From Micromonospora matsumotoense (GTDB lineage: Bacteria; Actinomycetota; Actinomycetes; Mycobacteriales; Micromonosporaceae): 64,000 nt of DNA. The stretch covers positions 1-64,000 of the forward strand of contig NZ_FMCU01000019.1 in NCBI RefSeq assembly GCF_900091525.1. Reading direction: 5' to 3'. Below the pieces are notes generated by a model that had not been told where the DNA came from, did no database searches, and saw nothing but the letters and a program-made list of their open reading frames with translations. The translations under genes and the position numbers were made by a program. Shown here piece after piece: positions 26,461 to 34,344 of the stretch. Each line of letters begins with the position of its first letter. The first letter of the stretch is position 1.

Positions 26461-27780
26461 ATGACCACATCGCGTGGTTCCACCGCCCGACGTACCGGGC
26501 AGTTGCTCACCGGCTTCGGATCGCTGGTGGTACTGGTGGCGTTGCTGGTCGGCGCACCGGTCGCCCTGCTCGCCTTCGCCGGCAACCCGCTGCCGGACCA
26601 CCTGCCCACCCTCACCGAGGTCGGCGCCGTGCTGACCAGTCGGGACGACGGCCAGCTCTTCATCCGGGCACTGGCGCTGGTCGGCTGGTTCGGCTGGGCG
26701 ACGTTCGCCTTCTCGGTGCTGGTGGAGATGGGTGCCCAGGTCACCCGCCGACAGACGCCCCGGCTGCCCGGGATGAGCCGGCAGCAGCGGGCGGCGGCGG
26801 CCCTGCTGGGCTCGGTCGCGCTGATCCTCGCGGCCAGTCCGGCGGCGAGCGCGGCGGTGACGCTGGCCCAGCCGCTCCCGGCCGCCGCCGGCACCGGCGT
26901 GGCGACCACGCTGGACACCTCCCGCACCGGGCTCGGCGCCGCCCCCAGCGCCGGCCTCGGTGCCAGCGCCGGTGTCACCCACGGCGCGGTCCCCGGTTCC
27001 GGCCTCGGTCCCGTCCCCCGGACCGGCTTCGAGGACGGGAAGTCGACGGCGAAGCCGGTGTACCGGGTGGCCCGGGGTGACTACCTGGGTGAGGTGGCCG
27101 AGCGCTACCTGGACGACTTCGACCGCTATCCCGAGGTCGCCCGGCTCAACCACCTGCGCGACGCCGACCGGATCCGGCCGGGTCAGGTCATCAAGCTCCC
27201 CACCGAGGCCGACGACACCGGTGCCCGCCGGCACGCCAGTGGCCACCTGGTCCCGGGTACGCCCCGCAAGCCGTCCCCGCGCCCGCCGGTCACCACGCCG
27301 GGCACCCCCGGCGGCCATGCCGACCCGCAGCCGGGCGGTCCGGCCTCGCCGACCACCCCGGGCAAGCCCGCCAACCCGGTGGCCCCCGCCACCCCGAAAC
27401 CGACCGGAAAGGTCGGGCCGGCCACCCCGCAGACCGCCACCCCGCAAACCGCCCAGCCCCCGGCCGAGCGACCCGTCGGGGTGCCACCGGCGATGGCCGC
27501 CGGAGCGTCCCGGGCCACCCCGGACGACGCGATCAACCGGCCGCTGGCCGTCTCGGCGGTACTGGCGGTGGCGAGCATCGTCGGCGCGCAGATCGGCGCG
27601 GTACTCGGCCTGCGCCGCCGCCCCGCACGGGTGGTGGCCGGCCGCACCTCGGCCGCCCGGATCGCCGCCGCCCGCATGTCCACCAACCGCGCCACCACCG
27701 GCCGCACCCCGGGCCGCTCCATGGGCAGCCGCGCCTCCGCCGCCCGCGACCTGGTAACCGGCCGCCACCGCCGCGACTGA
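26461..27780 (+). CDS. membrane protein with LysM domain, end of Tad locus
   Basis: A 439-residue protein. Two N-terminal hydrophobic segments (LVVLVALLVGAPVALLAF and a region near residues 75-95) and one around residues 120-135 are followed by a LysM domain near residues 200-248 (YRVARGDYLGEVAERYLDDF ... RIRPGQVIKLP) that should bind peptidoglycan. Then a long Pro/Thr/Ala-rich linker and a hydrophobic helix (LAVSAVLAVASIVGAQIGAV) with a basic tail. It may hold the pilus machine to the cell wall. The strong site GGAAGGAGG is 6-14 bases before the ATG. Confidence 0.8.
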   Translation: MTTSRGSTARRTGQLLTGFGSLVVLVALLVGAPVALLAFAGNPLPDHLPTLTEVGAVLTSRDDGQLFIRALALVGWFGWATFAFSVLVEMGAQVTRRQTPRLPGMSRQQRAAAALLGSVALILAASPAASAAVTLAQPLPAAAGTGVATTLDTSRTGLGAAPSAGLGASAGVTHGAVPGSGLGPVPRTGFEDGKSTAKPVYRVARGDYLGEVAERYLDDFDRYPEVARLNHLRDADRIRPGQVIKLPTEADDTGARRHASGHLVPGTPRKPSPRPPVTTPGTPGGHADPQPGGPASPTTPGKPANPVAPATPKPTGKVGPATPQTATPQTAQPPAERPVGVPPAMAAGASRATPDDAINRPLAVSAVLAVASIVGAQIGAVLGLRRRPARVVAGRTSAARIAAARMSTNRATTGRTPGRSMGSRASAARDLVTGRHRRD

Positions 27781-27888
27781 CCCCCACCCACACTCCTCGC
27801 CCCGTCCCGCCGCCCTGCCCCACCCGGCCGACCCAACCCGGCCTTACCCGCCCCGCCCCCGGCCGCCCCGCCCCGGACGGCTCGCCCG

Positions 27889-27948
27889 GTTGATCAAGAG
27901 GTTTGCGTCAAAGTTGATCTCCAGTTTGCCGCAAACCTCTTGATCAAC
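27889..27948. terminator. 19-bp perfect inverted repeat between convergent genes
   Basis: GTTGATCAAGAGGTTTGCG (27889-27907) is perfectly complementary to 27930-27948 around 22 bases. It sits between the LysM gene (+) and the Rieske gene (-) and should act as a bidirectional terminator. Its A/T content is unlike the surrounding sequence and I suspect it belongs to a dispersed palindrome family, which I cannot check. Confidence 0.7.
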
Positions 27949-27985
27949 GCTTTAGGGCGAGACGAGACGGGCGAGACGGGTGGGG

Positions 27986-28825
27986 TTAGGGGAGGCGGGT
28001 TTGGAGGGTGCCGTCGACTATCCGGGTGGGGAGGATCTGCTGGTCGGTGGCGGAGGGGCCGTGCACTACCTCGCCACCGTTGAGTCGGAACGCCGAGCCG
28101 TGCCAGGGGCAGACCACACAGGCGTGCCCGTCGATCTCCTGCACCTCACCCTCACCGAGCGGGCCGCTCTGGTGCGGGCAGCGCTCCAACATCACGGTGA
28201 CCTCGTCGCCGTGCCGGTAGAGAATGACCGAGACGTCGTCCACCTCGCGGGTCACCAGCTTTCGCTGCGGCAGCCCCGCCAGCTCGGCCACCGACTGCCA
28301 TCCGTCGCTCATCCGGTGCAGTTCGGAGACGCTCTGGCTGACCTGCGCCCCCTGCTTGTACGCCAGATGCCCACCGAGGTACGCCCCGGCGCTCGCCGCG
28401 CCCAGCCCCAGATAGGCCAGCGCCCGGCCGACGCCGTGTCGGCCGTTCAATCGGGCGGCGAGGGAGCCGGCGTACAGGGTGAGGCCCACGGTGTTGGCGG
28501 CGGCGTGGACGAGCCCCACCCGACGCTGGTCCCGGGACAGCTCCGCCCAGTCGTTGAGCCCGGCCACGGCGGCGGGTACCGCGCTCACGGTGCCCAGCGC
28601 GACCAGCGTGGTGGCCGCGCGGCGCTGGCCGGGGAGCAGGTCGACCACTGCCGCGCTGATCCAGGCGCCCACCGGCACCTGCACCATCGCGGGGTGCAGC
28701 GGGTGGCCCAGAAAGACGCCGTGCAGCAGGTCACGTACCCGCTGCGGGCGGAGGGTCGCCTGGACGGCGCGCTGCAACCGGTCGCCTACCCGGTCCAGCG
28801 CGGCGGTCTGTTCGAGTTTCGTCAT
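27986..28825 (-). CDS. DUF2231 membrane domain fused to Rieske [2Fe-2S] domain
   Basis: A protein of about 279 residues. The N-terminal half is a DUF2231-type membrane module (FLGHPLHPAMVQVPVGAWIS, then three or four hydrophobic segments). The C-terminal half is a Rieske ferredoxin-like domain with both ligand pairs: CPHQSGPLGEGE and CVVCPWHGSAFRLNGG. It is probably a membrane-tethered electron carrier. The ATG at 28825 is used; a GTG a few codons upstream is possible. Confidence 0.87.
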   Translation of the reverse strand: MTKLEQTAALDRVGDRLQRAVQATLRPQRVRDLLHGVFLGHPLHPAMVQVPVGAWISAAVVDLLPGQRRAATTLVALGTVSAVPAAVAGLNDWAELSRDQRRVGLVHAAANTVGLTLYAGSLAARLNGRHGVGRALAYLGLGAASAGAYLGGHLAYKQGAQVSQSVSELHRMSDGWQSVAELAGLPQRKLVTREVDDVSVILYRHGDEVTVMLERCPHQSGPLGEGEVQEIDGHACVVCPWHGSAFRLNGGEVVHGPSATDQQILPTRIVDGTLQTRLP

Positions 28826-28924
28826 CAACGCTCGCACGTTCACCGACTTCCCGGCCGAACCGGCGGCAAACCGGGCAGTCGGCACCACTTCGGGTTCCCC
28901 GGCTTGATTGACTCAACGGCGGCC

Positions 28925-28965
28925 AGGTAGCGGTATCCACCCAGCCCGGACTCCGCAACATCCCG
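28925..28965. repeat. left copy of a ~40-bp direct repeat
   Basis: AGGTAGCGGTATCCACCC continues to CCCGGACTCCGCAACATCCC. A close copy (AGATAGCGGTATCAAGCC ... CCGGAACCCCGCAACATCGC) lies at 29571-29610. The two flank the decapitated XRE fragment and the DUF397 gene. Confidence 0.6.
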
Positions 28966-29141
28966 CCACCAGCGTCCTCCGGCGGCGGACCCGGAGAGGC
29001 TGCACCGATCAGCGCCGGTACGCGGACGCGGACGCCACCAGCGCCACGATCTCCGGGGCGGGCGGGTCTCGGGCCGGGGCGGGCGGGTCTCGGGGTGCCG
29101 GTGTCACACCGCGCCGTCCGATCCTCGCGCCCGGGCCCAGC

Positions 29142-29300
29142 CGAGGAAACGACCTCGACAACCAACTCCAGGGACAGGTAGTTAGCGATCTCGATGACCT
29201 CGCGGCCATGATGGCAGCGTGGGAGAACGTGCGCGGCGAAGCGCTGTCCCACTGGCAGTCCGTTGATCTGATCAGAAAGGTGGCCCAGACATGGAACTGA
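29142..29300 (+). pseudogene. C-terminal remnant of an XRE-family DUF5753 regulator
   Basis: The last about 50 residues read LDNQLQGQVVSDLDDLAAMM, then WENVRGEALSHWQSVDLIRK and an end in TWN. This is the typical end of helix-turn-helix/DUF5753 proteins paired with DUF397 in actinobacteria. The DNA-binding N-terminus and about 200 residues are missing: upstream of 29140 the frame turns into Gly/Arg-rich nonsense and no HTH is found. The stop overlaps the DUF397 start as in intact pairs. Confidence 0.75.
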
Positions 29301-29482
29301 ACGACGCACGCTGGCGCAAGAGCACCCGCAGCAGCGGCAACGGCGGAAACTGTGTCGAGGTGGCCGACAACCTGCCCGGAGTCATCGCCGTCCGCGACTC
29401 CAAGGACCCCGACGGCCCCACCCTGACCTTCACCCCTGCCGCCTGGCACACCTTCCTCACCCGGATCACCGACCGCCGCTGA
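29291..29482 (+). CDS. DUF397 domain protein
   Basis: A 63-residue protein of the DUF397 family: the start DARWRKSTRSSGNGGNCVEVA and the IAVRDSKDPDGPTLTF segment are near-perfect family signatures. Such proteins are encoded right after XRE/DUF5753 regulators and may be their partners (compare the BldB and Scr1/Scr2 pairs). Here the partner is truncated, so this gene is an orphan. The ATG overlaps the end of the remnant. Confidence 0.92.
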   Translation: MELNDARWRKSTRSSGNGGNCVEVADNLPGVIAVRDSKDPDGPTLTFTPAAWHTFLTRITDRR

Positions 29483-29570
29483 CCCCGCCCCGCCCGCCGT
29501 GCCACCGGGTCGCACCGGCCGGGCCACGCCCCGGCACTACCCGCCCACGGAGATCCCCTCAATGTCGCGC

Positions 29571-29610
29571 AGATAGCGGTATCAAGCCCCCGGAACCCCG
29601 CAACATCGCC
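29571..29610. repeat. right copy of a ~40-bp direct repeat
   Basis: Copy of the sequence at 28925-28965 (AGATAGCGGTATC ... CCCCGCAACATCGCCC), located between the DUF397 gene and the enoyl-CoA hydratase gene. Confidence 0.6.
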
Positions 29611-29688
29611 CCCACAGCGCCACCCGCAAGCCCGCGCAGCGGGCGGGGCGGGCTGGGCGGTCGGGGCTGGGCGGGGGATGCTGGGGGG

Positions 29689-30444
29689 ATGGCCGTACAT
29701 GTTTCCCGGGACGGGGCGGTGACCACGGTGATCCTCGACCGGGCGGCGTCGCGCAACGCCGTCGACGGCCCGACCGCGCGGGCGCTCGCCGACGCGTTCC
29801 GCGCGTTCGAGGCCGACCCGGACGCCCGGGTCGCGGTGCTGTGGGGCGCGGGGGGCACGTTCTGCGCGGGTGCCGACCTCAAGGCCATCGGCACCCCCAG
29901 CGGCAACCGGGTCGAGCCCGACGGCGACGGCCCGATGGGTCCCACCCGGATGTCACTGTCCAAGCCGGTCATCGCGGCGATCTCCGGGTACGCGGTGGCC
30001 GGCGGCCTGGAGCTGGCGCTCTGGTGCGATCTGCGGGTCGCCGAGTCGGACGCGGTGCTCGGGGTGTTCTGCCGACGTTGGGGGGTGCCGCTGATCGACG
30101 GTGGCACCGTACGGCTGCCCCGGCTCATCGGCGAGGGCCGGGCGATGGACCTGATCCTCACCGGCCGTCCGGTGCCCGCCGACGAGGCCTACGCGATGGG
30201 GCTGGTCAACCGGGTGGTCGCGCCGGGTGAGGCACGGGCGGCGGCCGAGCGGCTGGCCGCCGAGATCGCCCGCCATCCGCAGACCTGCCTGCGCAACGAC
30301 CGGGCGTCGGTGCTGGCCGGCGCCGGCCGGCCCGAGCCGGAGGCGCTCGCCACCGAGTTCGCCTACGGGATGGACTCGCTCACGGCCGACGCGCTGGCCG
30401 GCGCGGCCCGCTTCGCCGCCGGCGCCGGCCGGCACGGCGCATGA
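29689..30444 (+). CDS. enoyl-CoA hydratase/isomerase family (crotonase)
   Basis: A 251-residue crotonase-fold protein. The oxyanion-hole segments are AGGTFCAGADLKAIG and SGYAVAGGLELALWCDLRVAE, and the substrate Glu region is RRWGVPLIDGGTVRLPRLIG. The usual second Glu position carries GVPLIDGG, as in many actinobacterial members of unknown substrate, so the reaction (hydration or isomerisation) is uncertain. It stands alone; the downstream gene converges. Confidence 0.85.
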   Translation: MAVHVSRDGAVTTVILDRAASRNAVDGPTARALADAFRAFEADPDARVAVLWGAGGTFCAGADLKAIGTPSGNRVEPDGDGPMGPTRMSLSKPVIAAISGYAVAGGLELALWCDLRVAESDAVLGVFCRRWGVPLIDGGTVRLPRLIGEGRAMDLILTGRPVPADEAYAMGLVNRVVAPGEARAAAERLAAEIARHPQTCLRNDRASVLAGAGRPEPEALATEFAYGMDSLTADALAGAARFAAGAGRHGA

Positions 30445-30477
30445 ACCGCGCCGGCCGGCACGGAGAGTGAGCCGGGT

Positions 30478-31962
30478 TCAGCTCAGGTCGTTCAGGGCGC
30501 TCTGGATGGCCCGGTGGAACGTCGGGTACGCATAGATCATGTGCCGGAGCTGGCTGACCGGGACGGCCGCGTGCACCGCGACGACCAGCGCCGAGAGCAC
30601 TTCCCCACCGGCCGGGCCGACCGAGGTCGCGCCGATCAGCACCCCCTGGTCGGCGTCGGCGATCACCTTGATGAAGCCGCCCGGCTCGCTCTTGTGGATC
30701 CAGCCCCGGGTGGACGACGACAGCTCGGTGAAGCCGACCTGCACGTTGATGCCCCGCTCGCGGGCCTGCCGTTCGGTGAGCCCGACCGCGCCCACCTCCG
30801 GGTCGGTGAAGGTGACCCGGGGCAGCGCCCGGTAGTCGGCGCGGGGGACGGTGCCGGCGGCGCCGCTCGGGCCGGCCGCGCCCATCGACCCCCCGACCGC
30901 GCTGGAAGCGCCCATCGCACCGCCCACCACGCTGGCGGTGCCGCTGGCGTCGGGACCGCCAGCGGCGCGCCGGGCATGATCGAGCACATCGGCGACCACG
31001 ATCGACGCCTGGTACATGGCGATGTGGGTGAACGCGCCCTCGCCGGTCACGTCGCCGACCGCCCAGATCCCCTCGGTGACGTGCATCCGGTCGTCCACCG
31101 GCAGGTAGCGCTGGGTGCCGTCCACCCCGACGGTGTCCAACCCCAACTCTTCCAGGTGGGCCCGGCGACCGGTCACCACCAGCAGCTTCTCGGCGCTGAA
31201 CGACCGGTCACCGGCGTACACGGTGAAGGTGCCGTCGTCGTGGCCGACGCGTTCGATCCTGACCTCGGTGGCGATCTCCACCCCGTCGGCGCGCAGCGCG
31301 GCGGCGGCCACCTCGGACGACTCCGGCTCCTCCAGGGCGAGCACCCGGCCGGACGCCTCCAGCACGGTCACCCCGACCCCGAACCGGGCAAAAACCTGCG
31401 CCAGCTCCAGCCCGATCGCGCCGCCCCCGATGATCAGCAGGGTCGCCGGCAGCTCCGCCGCCTCGATCGCCTGGTGGTTCGTCCAGTACGGGGTGCCGGC
31501 CAGCCCTTCGATCGGTGGGATCGACGGGCGGGTGCCGGTGCCGAGGACGATGCCCCGCCGGGCCTGGAACACCTGGTCACCGACCCGGACCCGATCGGGG
31601 CCGTCGAGCCGGCCGCTGCCGCGCAGGAACCGCCCACCCTTGCCGGTGAACCGGTCCACCGCGGCCTGGTCGTTCCAGGTGTCGGTGGCCTCCTCCCGGA
31701 TGCGTTTCGCCACCGGCGCCCAGTCGGCCCGGACCTGCGCCGAGCCGGCCAACCCGTCGACCCGTCGGGCCTCGGCCAGGGCGTTCGCCGCCCTGATCAT
31801 CATCTTGCTGGGGATACAGCCCCAGTACGGGCACTCCCCGCCGACCAGGTCCCGTTCGACGCCGACGACGGTGAGTCCGGCCTCGGCGAGCCGCCCGGCC
31901 ACCTCCTCGCCGCCCACGCCGAGCCCGACCACGACCACGTCCACCAGTTCCGGCTCTGCCAT
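30478..31962 (-). CDS. FAD-dependent disulfide reductase family (dihydrolipoamide dehydrogenase/mercuric reductase-like)
   Basis: A 494-residue class I pyridine nucleotide-disulfide oxidoreductase. It shows VVVVGLGVGGEEVAGRL for FAD binding, the redox pair GGECPYWGCIPSK, an NAD loop IIGGGAIGLELAQVFARFG, and a dimerisation domain ending HMIYAYPTFHRAIQSAL, where His is the acid/base residue. Between the NAD and dimer domains is a Gly/Ala/Ser-rich insert of about 40 residues (ASSAVGGSMGAAGPSGAAGT) not usual for the family. The substrate is unknown. The ATG at 31962 is preferred to an upstream ATG at 31998. Confidence 0.88.
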   Translation of the reverse strand: MAEPELVDVVVVGLGVGGEEVAGRLAEAGLTVVGVERDLVGGECPYWGCIPSKMMIRAANALAEARRVDGLAGSAQVRADWAPVAKRIREEATDTWNDQAAVDRFTGKGGRFLRGSGRLDGPDRVRVGDQVFQARRGIVLGTGTRPSIPPIEGLAGTPYWTNHQAIEAAELPATLLIIGGGAIGLELAQVFARFGVGVTVLEASGRVLALEEPESSEVAAAALRADGVEIATEVRIERVGHDDGTFTVYAGDRSFSAEKLLVVTGRRAHLEELGLDTVGVDGTQRYLPVDDRMHVTEGIWAVGDVTGEGAFTHIAMYQASIVVADVLDHARRAAGGPDASGTASVVGGAMGASSAVGGSMGAAGPSGAAGTVPRADYRALPRVTFTDPEVGAVGLTERQARERGINVQVGFTELSSSTRGWIHKSEPGGFIKVIADADQGVLIGATSVGPAGGEVLSALVVAVHAAVPVSQLRHMIYAYPTFHRAIQSALNDLS

Positions 31963-32049
31963 CCCGCCAGCATTCCGCACGGCCCCGCCCCCGGCCACCG
32001 CTCCACCCCGGAATTCCCGCCCCCGTGCACCGGACCGCCCGCCGGTGGG

Positions 32050-33372
32050 TCAGCGCAGCCAGACCGGGTCGGCGTCGGGGACCTCCAGCGGCGGCGGGTA
32101 GTCGAGGGTGCGGCGCACCTCGGGGGGCAGCCGCCACGGCTGGTGCACGGCCTTGCCGGCCACCGCCGCCAGCTCGGGCACCCAGCGGCGGACGTACCCG
32201 CCGTCGGGGTCGTAGCGTTCGGCCTGGCGTACCGGGTTGAGTCCCCGGTAGGGGCGGCTGTCGTTGCCGGTGCCGGCCACCCACTGCCAGTTGCCGGAGT
32301 TGTTGGGCACGTCCCCGTCGAGCAGCCAGCGGGAGAAGACCCCGAGGCCGGGCCGCCAGTCCAGGCCGAGCACCTTGGTCAGGTAGCCGGCGGTGATCAG
32401 CCGGGCCCGGTTGTGCATCCACCCCTCGGCGTGCAGTTGACGCATACCGGCGTCCACGATCGGCATCCCGGTCCGGCCCTCGCTCCAGGCGGTCAGCGCC
32501 GCCGCGTCGTACCGCCAGTCCTCGGTGGCCCCACGCCGGTAGGCCTTGGCCGAGATCTCCGGGAAGGCGGCGGTGACCTGGTAGTAGAAGTCCCGCCAGC
32601 AGAGCTGCCGGACGAACGGGCTCCCCCGGTCGTCGGCCCGGTTCGCCACCGCAAGCGGGGACAGACAGCCGAACCGCAGGTAGGGGCTGAGCCGGGAGGT
32701 CTCGTCGCCGGCCAGGTCGTCGTGGATGTCGTCGTACCGGTGCAGGGTCGGCGACCACTGTGCGAGCCGGCGCTGCCCGACGGCCTCGCCGCCGACCACG
32801 GCGTCCGGCGACTCGCCCCTGGGCAGTGCCGGCAGCCGACCGACCGGGACCCCGTCGGGCAGGGTGACCCGCCGGGGCGCGGCCAGCTCCGCCCGCCACT
32901 GCGCCCCCGACCAGACCCGGTGGTACGGGGTGAAGACCCGGTAGTGGTCGCCGCCGCCGGGCCGCAGCGCCCCCGGCTCGACGATCGTGACGCCGGGGAA
33001 GAGCCGCAGGGCGAGCCGGTGCCGGTCGCACTCGGCGCGCAGCCGGCGTTCCCGGCGGTGGGCGTAGCGGCTGACGTCGGCGGACAGGCCGATCCCCTCG
33101 GCACCCACCTCCCGGGCCACCCGGATCGCCTCGGCCACCGGGTCGCCCCGGCGGATCACCAGGTCACCGCCGAGCCCGCGCAGGGTGTCCCGCAGCGCGG
33201 CGAGGCACTGGTGCAGGAACCGGGTGCGGTTGGGCGAGTGGTCGGCCAGCGTCGGGTCGAGGACGTACAGCGGCACCACCCGGTCGAAGGCGGCGCAGGC
33301 CGTCGCCAGGGCCGGGTGGTCGTGCACCCGCAGGTCGCGGGTGAACAGCACCACCGCCGTACGGCCGCTCAC
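32050..33372 (-). CDS. phr: deoxyribodipyrimidine photolyase
   Basis: A 440-residue DNA photolyase. The N-terminal antenna domain (TAVVLFTRDLRVHDHPAL) is followed by the FAD domain with the expected ARLITAGYLTKVLGLDWR, LDGDVPNNSGNWQWVAG and RWVPEL motifs. It uses blue light to repair UV cyclobutane dimers. Its GTG start overlaps the crtB stop (GTGA), so it is made together with phytoene synthase, linking UV repair to light-induced carotenoid synthesis. Confidence 0.93.
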   Translation of the reverse strand: MSGRTAVVLFTRDLRVHDHPALATACAAFDRVVPLYVLDPTLADHSPNRTRFLHQCLAALRDTLRGLGGDLVIRRGDPVAEAIRVAREVGAEGIGLSADVSRYAHRRERRLRAECDRHRLALRLFPGVTIVEPGALRPGGGDHYRVFTPYHRVWSGAQWRAELAAPRRVTLPDGVPVGRLPALPRGESPDAVVGGEAVGQRRLAQWSPTLHRYDDIHDDLAGDETSRLSPYLRFGCLSPLAVANRADDRGSPFVRQLCWRDFYYQVTAAFPEISAKAYRRGATEDWRYDAAALTAWSEGRTGMPIVDAGMRQLHAEGWMHNRARLITAGYLTKVLGLDWRPGLGVFSRWLLDGDVPNNSGNWQWVAGTGNDSRPYRGLNPVRQAERYDPDGGYVRRWVPELAAVAGKAVHQPWRLPPEVRRTLDYPPPLEVPDADPVWLR

Positions 33373-34280
33373 GTCAGCGCCGGGCCGGGCACCACGACCG
33401 GGGTGCCGGTACGGGCGAGCAGCGCCTTCGCCGCCACCGACAGCCGACGCCGCTGGGGCACCACGGCCCGCTGGACGAACACGTCGTAGTCCTGGGCGGC
33501 GACCTCGTCGAGGATGCCGCCGTAGAGGGCGTACGCGGTGCGCATGCACGCCTGGGAGGCGGGGGCGAGCAGGGTGACGCCCGGCGCGGCGGCGGCGTAG
33601 TGGGCCTGGGCGCGGGTCACCTCGTACTCGATCAGGTCACGGATCCGGTCGGTGCTGCGGCCGGTGGCCTGGGCGGCGCGCAGGTCCTCGGGGGTGACGT
33701 TGAACTTGGCCAGGTCCTCGTCGGGCAGGTAGGTGCGGCCCCGGTCGAGGTCCTCGGCGACGTCCCGGATGAAGTTGGTCAACTGGAAGGCGAATCCGAG
33801 CTGGCGGGCCGGCTCCCGGGCCGCGACCGGGTCGGAGCTGCCGAGGATGGGCAGCATCATGGTGCCGATGACGGCCGCCGAGCCCTCCATGTAGTCGAGC
33901 AGGTCGTCATAGGTGGGGTACGACAGGACCGTCAGGTCCATCGCCATGCTGCGCAGGAACGACGCGAAGTCGGTCCGGTCCAGGTCGAACACGGCGATGG
34001 TGTGCAGCACCGCCGGCAGCAGCGGGTCGTCGACCGGCTCGCCGTGCAGGCCGGCGACGAAGCGGGAGCCCCAGGCGTCCAGCCGGGCGGCGCGTTCGGC
34101 GGGCGGCAGGTCCTCGGTGCGGTCCACGATCTCGTCGGCGTAGCGGGTGAAGCCGTACAGGGCGTGCACGTGTCGCCGTTTCCATGCGGGAAGCAGCCGG
34201 GTGGCGAGATAGTAGGTGCGCCCGTGGTGTCTGTGCAGCTCCTGGCAGCGGGCATAGGCAGCGGTGAGATCGGTGTCCAC
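33369..34280 (-). CDS. crtB: phytoene synthase
   Basis: A 303-residue squalene/phytoene synthase. Two Asp-rich motifs are seen (YADEIVDRTED and NFIRDVAEDLDRGRTYLPD), with LTNF and YAAAAPGV features. It joins two geranylgeranyl diphosphates to phytoene. The GTG at 34280 has GAGGAGG five bases upstream, better than the earlier ATG at 34316. It is divergent from crtE across a 64-base shared promoter. Confidence 0.92.
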   Translation of the reverse strand: MDTDLTAAYARCQELHRHHGRTYYLATRLLPAWKRRHVHALYGFTRYADEIVDRTEDLPPAERAARLDAWGSRFVAGLHGEPVDDPLLPAVLHTIAVFDLDRTDFASFLRSMAMDLTVLSYPTYDDLLDYMEGSAAVIGTMMLPILGSSDPVAAREPARQLGFAFQLTNFIRDVAEDLDRGRTYLPDEDLAKFNVTPEDLRAAQATGRSTDRIRDLIEYEVTRAQAHYAAAAPGVTLLAPASQACMRTAYALYGGILDEVAAQDYDVFVQRAVVPQRRRLSVAAKALLARTGTPVVVPGPALT

Positions 34281-34344
34281 CGGGCCTCCTCTGATTCGAC
34301 GCAGCAATCGACGCAACTCGTAACCCTAGGGTACGCTCGCCCCC
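34281..34344. promoter_or_regulatory. divergent crtB/crtE promoter with palindrome and direct repeats
   Basis: The 64-base gap holds a perfect 10-bp palindrome ACCCTAGGGT (34323-34332) and two TCGACGCA direct repeats 12 bases apart (34296-34303 and 34308-34315). These are good candidates for the binding sites of the LitR/CarH-like regulator encoded at the end of the crtE operon, or of the sigma factor it controls. Function is inferred from place and symmetry. Confidence 0.5.
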
